Assembly: GCA_001465935.1 (NCBI GenBank)
Contig: LNKV01000050.1
Coordinates: forward strand, 1-64,000
DNA from: Clarireedia homoeocarpa
Taxonomy: Eukaryota > Ascomycota > Leotiomycetes > Helotiales > Rutstroemiaceae
Length of the DNA stretch: 64,000 nt
Direction of reading: 5' to 3'
Part shown: in pieces, positions 45,660-56,553 of the stretch
Numbering within the stretch: position 1 is the first letter of the stretch
How the letters are laid out: the number at the start of each line of letters is the position of its first letter
Notes under the pieces: model-generated
Database searches by the model: none
The model's input: the letters and a program-made list of their open reading frames with translations, nothing else
Told to the model about the DNA's origin: nothing
Translations under genes and position numbers: made by a program

Positions 45660-46463
45660 CTAAGAATACCACAGCAACGGATCGTCGGTGCTTTCATGAT
45701 TGCGTTGCAAATGACTAGCAATGAAATCAGCATCGGAAAGTGGTCTATCCAGGACACCATCCATCTTCGCCATATTTTCACGAATCACTCGGTAATCCAT
45801 TTTGCTAATCGGCCAGCTAATATCTATTGGAGTGGATGGTATTGAAAGCGATCGACAGGAAGGTGAAGCGCAAAGGGAGAGGCGTGTGTGTATGGTGGAT
45901 GTTACTTTTTCGGTGTTCTTGTGTTGGGAATTGGTAGCTGCAGAAATTTTTGCACACTCTGCTGTTAACACCAGATGATATTCTGATGCAACAGAGGTGG
46001 ATCCTCCCTCAATCATGGGCTCATGAGATGATGATTTAGTAAAAGTTTCATGTATAGCGCTGCATAAAACAGACAATGGTTGGCCACCGAGTGCTTTAGG
46101 AATATCTCGAATAGAAATATCGTCAATCGTACTGCTGCTTGGTTGCACGCTAAGATCAAGTTGCCTTGATATCTGAGGCGGACTGTGATACCCCGCGAGG
46201 AAATATTCGTATGCTTCGTTGAAAGCGCAGCAGTCTTCCTGCTGTTGGGGAGAGTCCCTACCATTGGGAGGTTGTTGGAGGTTGAAAGATGGCTGCAGAG
46301 CTCGATAAATAATAATGGCGGCAGCAAAGTCCGCAAATGCCGGATTTATTGGCGCAGAGCATGGCCAGCGGAGGAGTAGTTCCGCGGCGCATAGCTCCAA
46401 CTGAGGCGAGCTCAAGATCGATTCTTCCACGGGAATCATGAGAACGACTTCTTCTATTGACAT
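45660..46463 (-). CDS. Hypothetical protein, 5' part of a possibly multi-exon gene
   Basis: A 267-codon frame starts at ATG 46463 (MSIEEVVLMIPVEESILSSP). Residues 15-60 have alternating hydrophobics and a short helix (ELCAAELLLRWPCSAP, FADFAAAIIIYRALQ) compatible with a globular region; the rest is Ser/Thr-rich. I do not recognise a family. Its stop (45660) may be bypassed by splicing into the segments at 44848-45659. Confidence 0.45.
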   Translation of the reverse strand: MSIEEVVLMIPVEESILSSPQLELCAAELLLRWPCSAPINPAFADFAAAIIIYRALQPSFNLQQPPNGRDSPQQQEDCCAFNEAYEYFLAGYHSPPQISRQLDLSVQPSSSTIDDISIRDIPKALGGQPLSVLCSAIHETFTKSSSHEPMIEGGSTSVASEYHLVLTAECAKISAATNSQHKNTEKVTSTIHTRLSLCASPSCRSLSIPSTPIDISWPISKMDYRVIRENMAKMDGVLDRPLSDADFIASHLQRNHESTDDPLLWYS

Positions 46464-46481
46464 CAATCTCCTAGTAATCAA

Positions 46482-47546
46482 GTTTCATAGATGGATGGAG
46501 AGCAGAACTTCTAAAAGCACTGCGTTATTTCAGCGAATGGTATATGCATGGGGAAGCTTGATAGTCACCATTCTTACCTTGAGTGAATCATTCAAATATG
46601 TTGCAGCAAGCAATCTCCTAACAGATAAGATGCGATGAGAACGAATTCCGAAAAAAACTGTCCCTATCTAAAACGACGATCTCTGCGCAAGAAATTCGAA
46701 CTGCATGGCTGAATACAGAGATCTCGTATCGCAGCACGACCTCTGATCTCGAAAGACATGTGTTCACCAAAGTAATAAGAGATATTCACATATAAGAGAT
46801 ATTCACATAAATTTCAATGATGTTTCAGCGAAGAGTAAGTTATATATGACATGATCGGGTAGTGTTGGATTCATCGACAACGGCAGGTGCCATGGTGAAC
46901 AAAAGTAAATAAAATGATAGATAACTTATCGAAATAAAAGCAGGAAGAAGTATACCATCTAGTAAGTAAATATCTAAGAACTATCAAATAATGACATGTC
47001 TCTCCTCCGCTTCTCATGTAGAATCTCCAGCTTGATATGCAGAGAAAGCGTAGGGAAGGTGTCAAAAATTCATTCATGTCGGTCACATGATCGCTTCCCC
47101 TTTTACATTACTGAAATGCATAAGTGCATTCATTCAACGTCATGAGCCAGCACACGGAGATAGAGCTATAACTCGAGGATTAACGCTGGAAGGAAAACAA
47201 TAGACGAATCAAACATGAAAGACAAACACTGAACAGCGGAGCTTTGATATTTGGCGCTTGAACATAGCCAGATTAGGGTTTTACTCCCTCTACGCGACTA
47301 TGCACGCATGTATTGTCCGCTATTATTTCAATGCGGCTCACTTACTAGCACAGCAGCGAACGTTCTGGGAAGTAGTGTGCTTCTTATATTTGAACGATGG
47401 AAGATAGAAACAATATGTTAAACAGAAATCATAATGAGAAAGGAAGTGAACGAAAATTATTGGTGGCAGGTTAATAATCATTCCAGTAGGCTGGCTGGCC
47501 GTCGTCCCGCATGTATATTATTCGATTGTTCTCCACTATTCTAGGC
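46482..47546. other. Intergenic, nothing recognised
   Basis: Upstream of the hypothetical gene and downstream of DBP7. AT-rich, with a short duplication ATAAGAGATATTCACATA twice near 46775-46810. Confidence 0.5.
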
Positions 47547-50060
47547 TCAGCCGATATTGAACTCACTCGCACTAGCCATGTGCTCTTTCATCTTCCTCTT
47601 CATTCTCGCAGCTACTTCGTTTCCATCCACAGTTGGCAGATCCAGCTCCAGCATCCTCTGTTTTCGTACCCTCTCCCCCTCAGGAGCTTTCTCTTCTTCC
47701 TTATCACCTCTCTTTGCTTTCCTTGCGGCAACACTCCTATCAGCTTTCGTCATCTTCGCTGGTCGCAAACCTGGAACTTTAATGCTACCAGGCTTATCTC
47801 TCAGTGCAAATGCCTTGGCCAAATGACCAAGATGCAGTGTCTGCATGTCGAATATTGATCGCTCATTCGCGACATGGGTAGCATAAGCTCTGATATGACT
47901 TTGGTAGCCGCGCCGTGCCATTTCGAGATATTTAGGCGAATCTAGAGTCCATCGTTCTACCTCGAGCTGCCACTCTGTGGCTCGCTCTTCCCACTCACGG
48001 CCAATGCCGCCAAATCCTTTCTGTAATAATTCTTCCGCAGTGTGACGAGTCAGGGCCTTCTTTCCTTCACGATACCCAGACGCAAGAATGGAGACGTACT
48101 CCTCCTCGCTACCTGGCATCAGGAATATCAAGGCCCGTCCATCACGACCTGCTCTAGCAGTTCGTCCCACACGGTGCAGATGATCTTCGGCGCTGAAAGG
48201 AGGATCATATTCGATAACATAATCGACATTCGGAAGATCAAGACCTCGAGATGCGACATCGGTACAGATCATAACACATGGCTCTGCGGTCTCTGAAAAT
48301 GCTTTCAGGGTAGCAGTTCGGATGTTTTGTGCCAGCGATCCATGCAGTTTATGTAATACTACTGGATTAGAATTGCTTGAAAATGCACTACCCAGTGCGA
48401 CGGTCTCTTTAGTAAGGTCGGACTTGCTAAGTTTCGGAAGCTCAACTTTCTCCTCTGCATCATCTGCTGCAGCTTCTACAGGCCTGCTGAAAAGCGAGAA
48501 ATGAAAGTCAACAGAGTCCGCACAAGATAGGAATACAATAGCTTTCATGACTGATCCTCTCCGCGCAAATGCGCGTTTCAAGATGGCTGTCAGTGTAACA
48601 AGACGTAATTTAGCAGGAACAATAGCATAGGACTGCTTAAGTTGGGCAGGAGCCGAAAAGGCTTTATCCTCAGCATTTGCTCCATTTTTGTCTGTCTGCT
48701 GTTCAGAGGGATCTGCCTGGATGTGTACAGCATCCTTCAAACTGATCTCCCCCAATCGTTGCACATTCATTTTCATCGTAGCAGAACACAATACTGTGAC
48801 TCTTCGTGTCGGTAAGGTCTTCATTTCTGATGCGTTCTTCCTGTCCACTGACCTCCGGCCAATTTTCTCGACAATACCTTTGATTTCTTCCTCAAAACCA
48901 AGTTCCATCAAACGGTCCCCTTCGTCCAGAACGAGCCATCTGACGGTACCCACATTCAATACTTCCGTATTGTCAAGGTGATCTGCCAATCTTCCCGGCG
49001 TAGCGATCAATATATTAACACCTTTCCGAAGTCGTGCCTTTTCGGATTGTTTGCTCTCGCCACCAATAACAGTTGTGCCAACTATCCAAGGCGCGCATCG
49101 CAGTAACTTTTCTAATACAGAGGCAATCTGCTTACAAAGTTCTCTAGTAGGTGCGAGGACGATAGCAAACAGACCCGAGTCTCGATGAACCTGGATACCA
49201 TGACTGCTCAACGCCAAAATTCTCTCTACAATGGGCAGAAGATATGCTAGCGTTTTTCCAGACCCAGTCTCTGCCTGTATAAATGCATCGCTATCCTCTG
49301 AGATCATTTGTGTAACTGCAGCCTTCTGAACTGCAGTAGGTGCCTTCATATCGAGCTTTGTAGATAGATGTGCTGCAAGTCTCCTTGATAAACCCAAATT
49401 TGTAAACGTCGCCATCTCCTCCGTCAATGGTGCGTTCGAAGGTTTCGCTGGTTCTAATTCTTCGGTAGGCTCATCGAAAGTGGTTTTGGACGTAGGATTG
49501 AAGGAGAATAGAGACGATATGACCTGTCCAGGCTTTCTGGTAGCAGCATCACTACTTCGTCCAGCACTAATACTACCTGGTGGTAGCTTTCCAGAGACAT
49601 ACGCTGGTCTTGTTTCTTCCTGTATTGGGACCGCCTTTTTTGCACCAACATTTATGCTGCCTGGGGGTAATTTCCCAGATACGAAAGCCGGTCTGGTTTC
49701 TTCTTGGAATGAAATAGACTTCTTCCCGCCAATGTTGATGCTTCCTGGAGGAAGTTTTCCGGAAGCAAAGGCTGCAGTATTCGCATTTCTTCCTCCCTGA
49801 TCGTTTCCATCATCAATACGCTGCCTCTTTGGCGCTCTAGCGTTTGCTTCCGGTCCAATGTAGTCGTCTTGTCTCGTATCATGTCGCCGTTCTTCGAAGA
49901 TTTCTCTTGTCGCAGGTTTATTTGAGCCCTTCGTAAGATGGCGTTGCGCAATCTTCTTTGCCGCCAATCGATCCTTCCAACGGCCACCTTTGAAAGATTG
50001 CTTCGTGACTAGAGGGATATCTCCAACCTCAAAATTCATTAACATGCCATCGTCCGCCAT
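47547..50060 (-). CDS. DBP7: ATP-dependent RNA helicase Dbp7
   Basis: A single exon of 837 aa starting at MADDGMLMNFEVGDIPLV; an in-frame ATG 40 codons upstream (50180) is less likely because family members begin here. Helicase motifs are complete: Q-like region with MKAPTAVQ, AETGSGKT, PTRELCKQ, TPGRLADH, LDEGDRLMELGF (DEGD in place of DEAD, as is usual for Dbp7), CSATM, CTDVASRGLDLPNVDYVI and HRVGRTARAGRDGRAL. It works in 60S ribosomal subunit assembly in the nucleolus, where it affects snoRNA-rRNA pairing. Residues about 90-170 hold three 28-residue repeats with the core SGKLPPGSI. It shares a 346-bp divergent promoter with PAN6. Confidence 0.95.
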   Translation of the reverse strand: MADDGMLMNFEVGDIPLVTKQSFKGGRWKDRLAAKKIAQRHLTKGSNKPATREIFEERRHDTRQDDYIGPEANARAPKRQRIDDGNDQGGRNANTAAFASGKLPPGSINIGGKKSISFQEETRPAFVSGKLPPGSINVGAKKAVPIQEETRPAYVSGKLPPGSISAGRSSDAATRKPGQVISSLFSFNPTSKTTFDEPTEELEPAKPSNAPLTEEMATFTNLGLSRRLAAHLSTKLDMKAPTAVQKAAVTQMISEDSDAFIQAETGSGKTLAYLLPIVERILALSSHGIQVHRDSGLFAIVLAPTRELCKQIASVLEKLLRCAPWIVGTTVIGGESKQSEKARLRKGVNILIATPGRLADHLDNTEVLNVGTVRWLVLDEGDRLMELGFEEEIKGIVEKIGRRSVDRKNASEMKTLPTRRVTVLCSATMKMNVQRLGEISLKDAVHIQADPSEQQTDKNGANAEDKAFSAPAQLKQSYAIVPAKLRLVTLTAILKRAFARRGSVMKAIVFLSCADSVDFHFSLFSRPVEAAADDAEEKVELPKLSKSDLTKETVALGSAFSSNSNPVVLHKLHGSLAQNIRTATLKAFSETAEPCVMICTDVASRGLDLPNVDYVIEYDPPFSAEDHLHRVGRTARAGRDGRALIFLMPGSEEEYVSILASGYREGKKALTRHTAEELLQKGFGGIGREWEERATEWQLEVERWTLDSPKYLEMARRGYQSHIRAYATHVANERSIFDMQTLHLGHLAKAFALRDKPGSIKVPGLRPAKMTKADRSVAARKAKRGDKEEEKAPEGERVRKQRMLELDLPTVDGNEVAARMKRKMKEHMASASEFNIG
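49540..49800 (-). repeat. 84-bp in-frame tandem repeat inside DBP7
   Basis: Three diverged copies are spaced exactly 84 bp apart (the CCTGG core on the plus strand starts at 49576, 49660 and 49744). Each codes SGKLPPGSI(N/S) plus a linker with QEETRPA between copies. Confidence 0.9.
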
Positions 50061-50406
50061 TGTTGCTGACTTGGTTGCAAAAGAGATGTTGATTTTCCGA
50101 AAAATCAACGGACACAAAAGTTTCCTCTCAAAAAATTTGGGCACGGTCCATGGGGCCTTTTGCTTTTGCTGCAAGATCATCCCCGCCAAAAGCGGGAGGT
50201 CTAAGCTTCTTTGGGTAAGTGTTCTTCAACTCTTACGGGGCTCAAAAAATATCTCGGGCTTCATTCTACGCCGCAGATACCAGAACAGGATGACTCAAGT
50301 TAAATTTTCGGTCCAGTATGGACCCTGAATGGGTCAAGAGATTTAACCATCTCTATAACTTCACGCTCAACCTCAGTTCTCAAATCAGAATCTCGATTGA
50401 TTCACG
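50061..50406. promoter_or_regulatory. Divergent promoter DBP7 / PAN6
   Basis: 346 bp lie between the two start codons, without any other gene. No specific factor site can be assigned. Confidence 0.5.
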
Positions 50407-51546
50407 ATGTTGTCCCCAATTAGCAAATTGCGTCTGCCCCTCCTAAGTTCCGCGCCGAAGATCTACTACCAATCCCGAAGCTTCGCGGTATCTGCTACTC
50501 TTCTACGCCGCTCTGCAGAGCCCACAATCCCGAATACTCCCATAAAAATCTTCCGCGACGTGCCCGCTTTGAGGCAATGGCGACGCAAACAACTCGTTGA
50601 CTATCGAACAGTTGGTCTTGTGCCTACTATGGGAGCTCTACATGCAGGTCACTTGTCACTCATTCGCCTTGCTGCGGCTGAAAACTCCAATATCGTAGTT
50701 AGTATATATGTCAACCCCACCCAATTCGGAGTGCACGAAGACCTTGATAGCTATCCGAAAACTTGGGATGCGGATTGCAAATTGCTACGGGACCTTGACC
50801 GAGAACTGGCTGAAAATGGCAATATGGGAAAGATTGCTGCTGTCTTCGCCCCCACGACCGAAACAATGTATCCTAGCGGACGACCGAGTCAAGCAGTCAA
50901 TGCGAAAGGAAGCTTCGTTACAATTACGCCTGTTGGTGAACTTCTCGAAGGGGCGAGCCGGCCGACATTTTTCAGGGGTGTGGCTACAGTGTGCATGAAA
51001 TTATTCAATATTGTGATGCCAGAAAATGTATACTTTGGACAAAAGGACGTACAGCAGACCGTGGTTATAAAAAAGATGGTCAAGGACTTTTGTATGGATA
51101 CGAAAGTGGTGGTGGGCGAAACACAAAGAGAACCTGATGGTTTGGCAATGAGTTCGAGGAATGTCTATCTTGGGACCCGAAGAAGAGCAGTGGCGACAGC
51201 ATTATCCAATATGCTCAAAATAGCTGAAAATGCCTACAATGCTGGAGATAGGTCAAGGGATAACCTGTTGGGTCCTGCATTGGAGCACGCGAAGAAGCTC
51301 TTAATGATACAGCAGGAACTGAAGCCGGAAGAGCGTGTGAAGTTTGAGGTAGACTATATTTCCTTGGCGGATCCCGAGACAATGGAGGAAATCAATGTGG
51401 CCGACGAAACCAAGGGGGCGATTCTGAGTGGTGCAATCAAGATGCTGCCTGTAGAATCACCGCAAGAGGGTGAAGATCTCGGTGCAGCGGGTGGGCCTCC
51501 AGTGAGGTTGATAGATAACATCATTTTGAAACCTGTAAACTCATGA
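50407..51546 (+). CDS. PAN6: Pantothenate synthetase (pantoate-beta-alanine ligase)
   Basis: A single exon of 379 aa. It condenses pantoate and beta-alanine with ATP to make vitamin B5, the precursor of coenzyme A. Motifs are VGLVPTMGALHAGHLSLIRL (ATP-binding, HxGH), SIYVNPTQFGVHEDLDSYPK, ENVYFGQKDVQQTVVIKKM and DGLAMSSRNVYL. The first 45 residues are basic and Ser/Leu-rich (SKLRLPLLSSAPKIYYQSRS), which could be a mitochondrial leader; fungal enzymes are often cytosolic, so this is uncertain. An insertion near residues 125-140 (RELAENGNMGK) is typical of fungal forms. Confidence 0.95.
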   Translation: MLSPISKLRLPLLSSAPKIYYQSRSFAVSATLLRRSAEPTIPNTPIKIFRDVPALRQWRRKQLVDYRTVGLVPTMGALHAGHLSLIRLAAAENSNIVVSIYVNPTQFGVHEDLDSYPKTWDADCKLLRDLDRELAENGNMGKIAAVFAPTTETMYPSGRPSQAVNAKGSFVTITPVGELLEGASRPTFFRGVATVCMKLFNIVMPENVYFGQKDVQQTVVIKKMVKDFCMDTKVVVGETQREPDGLAMSSRNVYLGTRRRAVATALSNMLKIAENAYNAGDRSRDNLLGPALEHAKKLLMIQQELKPEERVKFEVDYISLADPETMEEINVADETKGAILSGAIKMLPVESPQEGEDLGAAGGPPVRLIDNIILKPVNS

Positions 51547-52903
51547 GTATAGAACAAAATCTAGAGGCGATCGCAGTGGCTATTAAAGATATCTTCCGTC
51601 GTTCATTATATTGCGAAATCAAGAGAAAAGATCTAGCAAGTCTAGTGTCTCGAAATTACGCATATGATCCAAGCGGTGCACAGAAAAGACTCCAGTGAAT
51701 GCGGTCATCCAAGTTTTAATCTGTAGAAGATCAATCTTCTTTTAGTGATCGTCATCTTCTGATTTCTTGTTGCTTCCGCTAAAGCCCTTCAATACACCGA
51801 CGACCAAATATCATTTTATCAAGGAACCCCCATCAATGATCGCATAAGGCTAAAGTTACATTCTCGACCCAGCACACCCATCCCGCAACCGTCCCAACAT
51901 ACCGGCTTTTTTGCCGCCGAGAAAAAGTCGAGGGGTAGTCCAGAAAAGGAAAAGAAAGCAGAACGTCTGAAAGACGTGTTTCATTTCATCTTTGAAACAT
52001 CCTACTCGCTGCACCAAATTACGCCATTCCATGCACACCTAAAAACAGTCGAAACCGTGAGGCTAAAGTGAGATGAGGGATGCAGGGACCGCACAGATCG
52101 TTATGGTCTGAGCAGGGAAACTCTGTACTGATCAGCGAGGAAGGTGTTGCCGATGAACGTGAGGATTTTGCGATGGTATGTTTCGTAGTGCGCAAGGCTG
52201 GTTGATTGGTTATTTGAGACTTCGTGCTCACCGGCTCTGCGTATGGAGATGCCTTCAGGTAACCGACAAGCTACAGATGAAGCGAGCCATCTCATCGTAG
52301 TAAAGAGTGAATGGGGTGTCTACTCTGCTACACCGCATTAATGAAAGGGGGTCATACCCAGCCTTTTGACAGCTGTATTCACTTATACCGCTAGCTGGTA
52401 ATAGCCGGCCTCGTAGCCGATTTACAAGATAAATCGTATACATCACTGCTGTGATGAAGCGAGGCATAGAACAATCACATCCACGTGGAGGGTCCTAAAA
52501 ATGGGACTTGCTATCCCACCTACAAGCTTTGCCAATCTAAGATAAACGTGCATGAAGAGCGATCGTGAAGCCAACAGCACCCGAAACAACCCCTGTTCCA
52601 AGCTCATAGGGCAGAAGCAAGCATCATGATCAGCAAATTGAACCTTGTTGTTCCGCAGACGATCAACGGAGGTGGGTACTGGGCACAGACATGACCACAG
52701 ACTTTCAGGGCATTGTTGACACTTTTGGTGTTATTTTTGGAATACGAATGTTGATAGAATAATAAAAGATAGTATCTACAACGCTAGTACTCAGTTTGAA
52801 GAAACCCAGGAAGAAAAGTACGAAGTGATAATAAGACTAAGATGATCCTATGAAGTATCCTTAGTATGGGAATAAAAGTGAAAGATATTGGACACGGTCC
52901 AGC
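51547..52903. other. Intergenic, nothing recognised
   Basis: Short frames (60-70 codons) are unsupported. It contains the 3' UTR sides of PAN6 and of the secreted-protein gene. Confidence 0.5.
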
Positions 52904-53519
52904 CTATTGTCCAGTCGGGGGGAAGTTCTGTGCAGTTTGAGCTAGACCCACTGCGTCCAACGCAGCGTTGGAAAGCTGCGTGATGCTTGGTAAGATTTGT
53001 GCGTTCCTATGAGTTCGGTTAGTTCATTTTTCGTAGCACGAATAATGAAAGTGCTTACCTAGCAGTTTGCATTGTGTTGACATTGGTCTTTACGGATAAT
53101 GGATTATTCCGAATCGCCTTGAGACCATTGAGAACCACCGGTGTGTTTTTAACGATTTTCGCATTCGAAGAAGAACCAGCGCTGCCAGCAGCGGCTGCAA
53201 GGACGGCTCTCTGAGAATCCTCGTCAGACTCGGCGGCGAATGCTTTGGCAGCCGTGAAAGCAATTGCGATCCCATCAGTCATCGTGGGTAAACTGTTCAA
53301 GGCTGCAGAGACAATTTTTGCATCACTTGCAAACCCGGACACTGCTGCCTGCACTTGTGCTGGGGATGGCGTGTTTGAATTGGTTGTAGAATTGCCGAAA
53401 ACGGCTGAAGTAGAGTCATCTCGGGCGCTCAAACCGTTGCCGGACCGGGTGTGGAAAATTGGTAAGGCAGAGGTCACTGCCAGGATAGTGAGAAAGAGAA
53501 TGATGAAAATTGACTTCAT
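52904..53519 (-). CDS. Small secreted Ala-rich protein
   Basis: Two exons on the minus strand, 53519-53059 and 53006-52904 (GTAAGC donor, CTCATAG acceptor), give 187 aa. The signal peptide is clear (MKSIFIILFLTILAVTSA). The mature part is helical and rich in Ala, Ser, Asn and Val (PAQVQAAVSGFASDAKIVSA, then IAIAFTAAKAFAAESDED), with no Cys. After the splice it continues NAQILPSITQLSNAALDAVG and ends FPPTGQ. It resembles the hydrophobic surface-binding / cell-wall galactomannoprotein type (HsbA-like) in build, but I do not claim that. A cell-surface or effector-like role is possible. Confidence 0.75.
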
Positions 53520-55140
53520 CTTGGCTTATGATTGAACAGTTTAAGCAATAATAAAACGAAAAATACAACTGATACCAACAAAAGCTATTGCCATAACCGA
53601 AGATGTATATATTAAGAGCCAAGAGCTCCCAAGACAACTTCAGATGCATCAGAAAATACTTATTCAAAGATCGGATTCAGATGTCGTTCCCAACTAATCA
53701 TCAGACGTTGATGGGATGGGGTATTCCATGTCATCCTTTCTTTTGATGATTTCCATTTTGGGGTTGACTCGCGAAATTCTCATAACTGAATCTCCATGGG
53801 AAAGTGAAGGAGGGTAAGGTAATCCCTGAACTGAAACATGCCCACAGGAAGATGGTGAAAACGTGCAGGGAGAACTTTTATGATTTGAGATGATTCCAGT
53901 CTCTTTCTGCAAGCATAAGGACTAAGAAGACGAAGGTCTCGTCGTTCTATGTTCATGAAAGTTCCAACTCCCAACAACGACCCCCGATGAAAATCGTGAC
54001 AGGCAGGAACAGGAAAAGTGGAGGTATTGATGCGCTCCGCTTGTAGGCCACCATTCAAGATTAGTTCAGATATGAAGTCTCAATCCGAAAATTTGTTGCA
54101 CACCTCAGGCGCACCCAAGATTCAAATGCACGCTTGGACTCGAGCTTGCTGCACCATGGCGCATCATCTTGGCGATTATTGGTTACAGCGGGGAGATCTC
54201 CCAAACATCTGAAGCTAACGCCATATAGTGCTTTGAGCATTTCTTGGCACCCCAACTGTAGAAGAAGCAAAAGAGAAGTTAGACGTCTGTGCAAGTGCAT
54301 CATCAGGATCCCTGCTGAAGGGAATATGCCATTGAGCCAGGACTAATATTGGACCTGAGATCACCTTATGGAATATGAAGCACTTGGCGCTCTTGAACCA
54401 TAGAATTCATATGCATCTTGTCCCAGCCTCAAACGAAATGGCCTGAGAAAAAATAGGCCCGTGGGGGGCGTGGCTGACATGGCATGTATTTTTCTGCCAG
54501 GAAATCACCCGATTGCGACACTCGTTCTGGGGCACTTCCTCACAAACAGCGAAGCATTTGCATCATGGTGAAAATGGCATGACGGTTGTGTGTCCTTTGT
54601 CGACGAAGAGCATACTGAAAACTATAGCTGACGCACGATGCTGGGCGTTAACAAAATGTTTAATCGCTGCTAGTTCGGCATATTCGGCATATATGATGAT
54701 TCCCCACTCAGCTTATGAACCCTTTGCTGAAGTTGAATCTCTTGAGCAACTGAAGAACTTGAAGTTTGCATGTCCTTAAATGTCTGATTGATTGATGCCG
54801 ATGGCGAGGTATAAAAGTATAGAGCATGTGATGTTGGTTGTTCCGGAGAGAAATGTGATAGCGATACTGTAGCGATAGTGATGTTAGTGTTCGTGTGGAG
54901 AGAGGGGTTTTAGCGCGTGTCTAGCGTGTTTTCATGTCTTGAGGGTCTGGAAGGAGTTTCCCTTGCCAATATTCGTGCATTGCTCAAAGAATCGGTGTTT
55001 TCAGTCGCAAAAGATAAGTCCAATGATACCCAAGAGTTGAGCCAACATCACACTCGATTTCCAGAAGCACATTCGGTCTCCAAGTTTTGCTGAGAGATAG
55101 CATCGGGCGCGATTCTACGACGCGTCGCGCGACCAGCACC
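53520..55140. other. 1.6-kb intergenic, nothing recognised
   Basis: No supported gene. The secreted-protein promoter lies at its left end and the CENP-L promoter at its right. Frames at 53780-54058 and 54513-54779 lack support. Confidence 0.55.
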
Positions 55141-56160
55141 ATGGCTCCCGAGCCAGGCTTTCATCAATACCCACTTTTCAACACCACCTTCACATTACAT
55201 CGTGTCTCCCCGCTATATGTTGGCGACCAGATTATCAATAATTCCAATCTCCGAGAGCATGCGCAACGTTTTCGAGATATATTAGTAGGAGATGTACTGC
55301 GTGGCGTACGAGTTGGACTCGGTTCTGAGGACGATAGTTTGGCACGGGTTGGAGTCTTGCAGACTGTGACATGGCAGACCTTAAGAGGGGTGGAGGAATG
55401 GCTGCTTGAGGATGCGAATGACGTTGAATCTGGTGCGTCCCAAATGAACGCCGAGCATAGTTCTGGAATCATTCTGGAGGTCAATTATGAGAGAGCTACT
55501 TATACTGCAATATTATTACGAGCTACGGCCGAGGATGAAATTGAAGATTCAGTCATGCAACCAACTCGAGATAAAGACGGATTCTTGCGATTACCACTCC
55601 TCTTAACGCGCATGCCTTTGTCTCTCCGAGAAACTTTTATACAATACATGAGTAGGACTTTTGATACCAGATTGTCGCCTCTCAAATTGGATGGCAAATA
55701 TTTGACGACAGCATTTGAGAAATTCATCTCTGATTTGCTTGCAGAGGATCATACAGATCACTCTCAAAACACCTTGCAGAAAACAGTGAAGGAGACACAG
55801 TTGTCCATTGCTTTCGATGTCCCTAGTGGCTCAACAGCTTTGAAGGTGATTGATATCCACATTGCCCGGGAGGATCTGCCGCGCATGGTTGCTCGAGGGA
55901 AGAAGATTGCTAAGGAAAAATCACCATTTATGGCTGCCTTAAGGGTATATGTCAAAAGCCACCTGGCACTCGATCTTTCCCATGAAAGAGTGAAAATTGT
56001 GAAGATCGCTTGCGGAGCTTTCGTTCTCGGCGATGGTAAAGTAAAACTCACGCAATCGCCAAATGAAGAACATGAAAACGAGGGACAACGACAAGCCGCA
56101 AGACAGCTGATCAATGGTCTCATCAATACTGCTGAGAAAAGACTGTTGCCCGAGGTATAG
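55141..56160 (+). CDS. Sim4/COMA kinetochore subunit Fta1 (CENP-L family)
   Basis: A single exon of 339 aa starting at MAPEPGFHQYPLFNTTFTLH; the upstream in-frame sequence from 55087 does not look like part of the family. The N-terminal FNTTFTLHRVSPLYVGD and RFRDILVGDVLRGVRVGLGS segments and the C-terminal KIVKIACGAFVLGDGKVKL match fungal Fta1, the CENP-L homolog of the constitutive centromere network. It would bind CENP-N-like partners at the inner kinetochore. The assignment rests on my memory of the family pattern. Confidence 0.7.
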   Translation: MAPEPGFHQYPLFNTTFTLHRVSPLYVGDQIINNSNLREHAQRFRDILVGDVLRGVRVGLGSEDDSLARVGVLQTVTWQTLRGVEEWLLEDANDVESGASQMNAEHSSGIILEVNYERATYTAILLRATAEDEIEDSVMQPTRDKDGFLRLPLLLTRMPLSLRETFIQYMSRTFDTRLSPLKLDGKYLTTAFEKFISDLLAEDHTDHSQNTLQKTVKETQLSIAFDVPSGSTALKVIDIHIAREDLPRMVARGKKIAKEKSPFMAALRVYVKSHLALDLSHERVKIVKIACGAFVLGDGKVKLTQSPNEEHENEGQRQAARQLINGLINTAEKRLLPEV

Positions 56161-56226
56161 TAGTTCAAACATGGAACGAACACAGACAAACACTCTTCAT
56201 TGAGGAAAGCCAACCAACCGTTCAAA

Positions 56227-56553
56227 ATGCAAGGCCGTCTACCAACCCGCTCGACACTGGAAGAAAAGCGCCAACTATCGGCTGAGGCCCCAGTGTCTTT
56301 GTGTTCTGCACATGCTACAGGCCACTGGGGGGCCACAAAAGAATGGGGAGATATGATAATGGCACCAGGACCGCTGTAAGCATATTCATAGCGGTATCAG
56401 GGAAAAAGCATTTACGTTGTTGATATGGCTTACAGGTACACCGAGACTGAGTACCAAGAGCAAATGGCGTTGGCCGAATGGTTTGATGACAGGTGTGCTG
56501 ATTGGTTAGGCGTCACTAGCGATGAAGAAAGCTTGGGAGAGCACCTACGGTAG
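56227..56553 (+). CDS. Small spliced protein, unrecognised (88 aa)
   Basis: Exons 56227-56375 and 56436-56553. The donor is GTAAGC and the acceptor GGCTTACAG; joining completes a Leu codon and the total length is an exact multiple of three. The product begins MQGRLPTRSTLEEKRQLSAE, contains two Trp-rich spots (GHWGATKEWGDM and AEWFDDRCADWLG) and ends acidic (SDEESLGEHLR). It begins 66 bp after the CENP-L stop on the same strand, so it could be a separate gene or sit in its 3' region. I know no family. Neither exon forms a long frame alone. Confidence 0.5.

Noticed and set aside
55764..56336. 190-codon minus-strand frame
   Set aside because: It is the antisense shadow of the CENP-L gene and of the small spliced gene after it.
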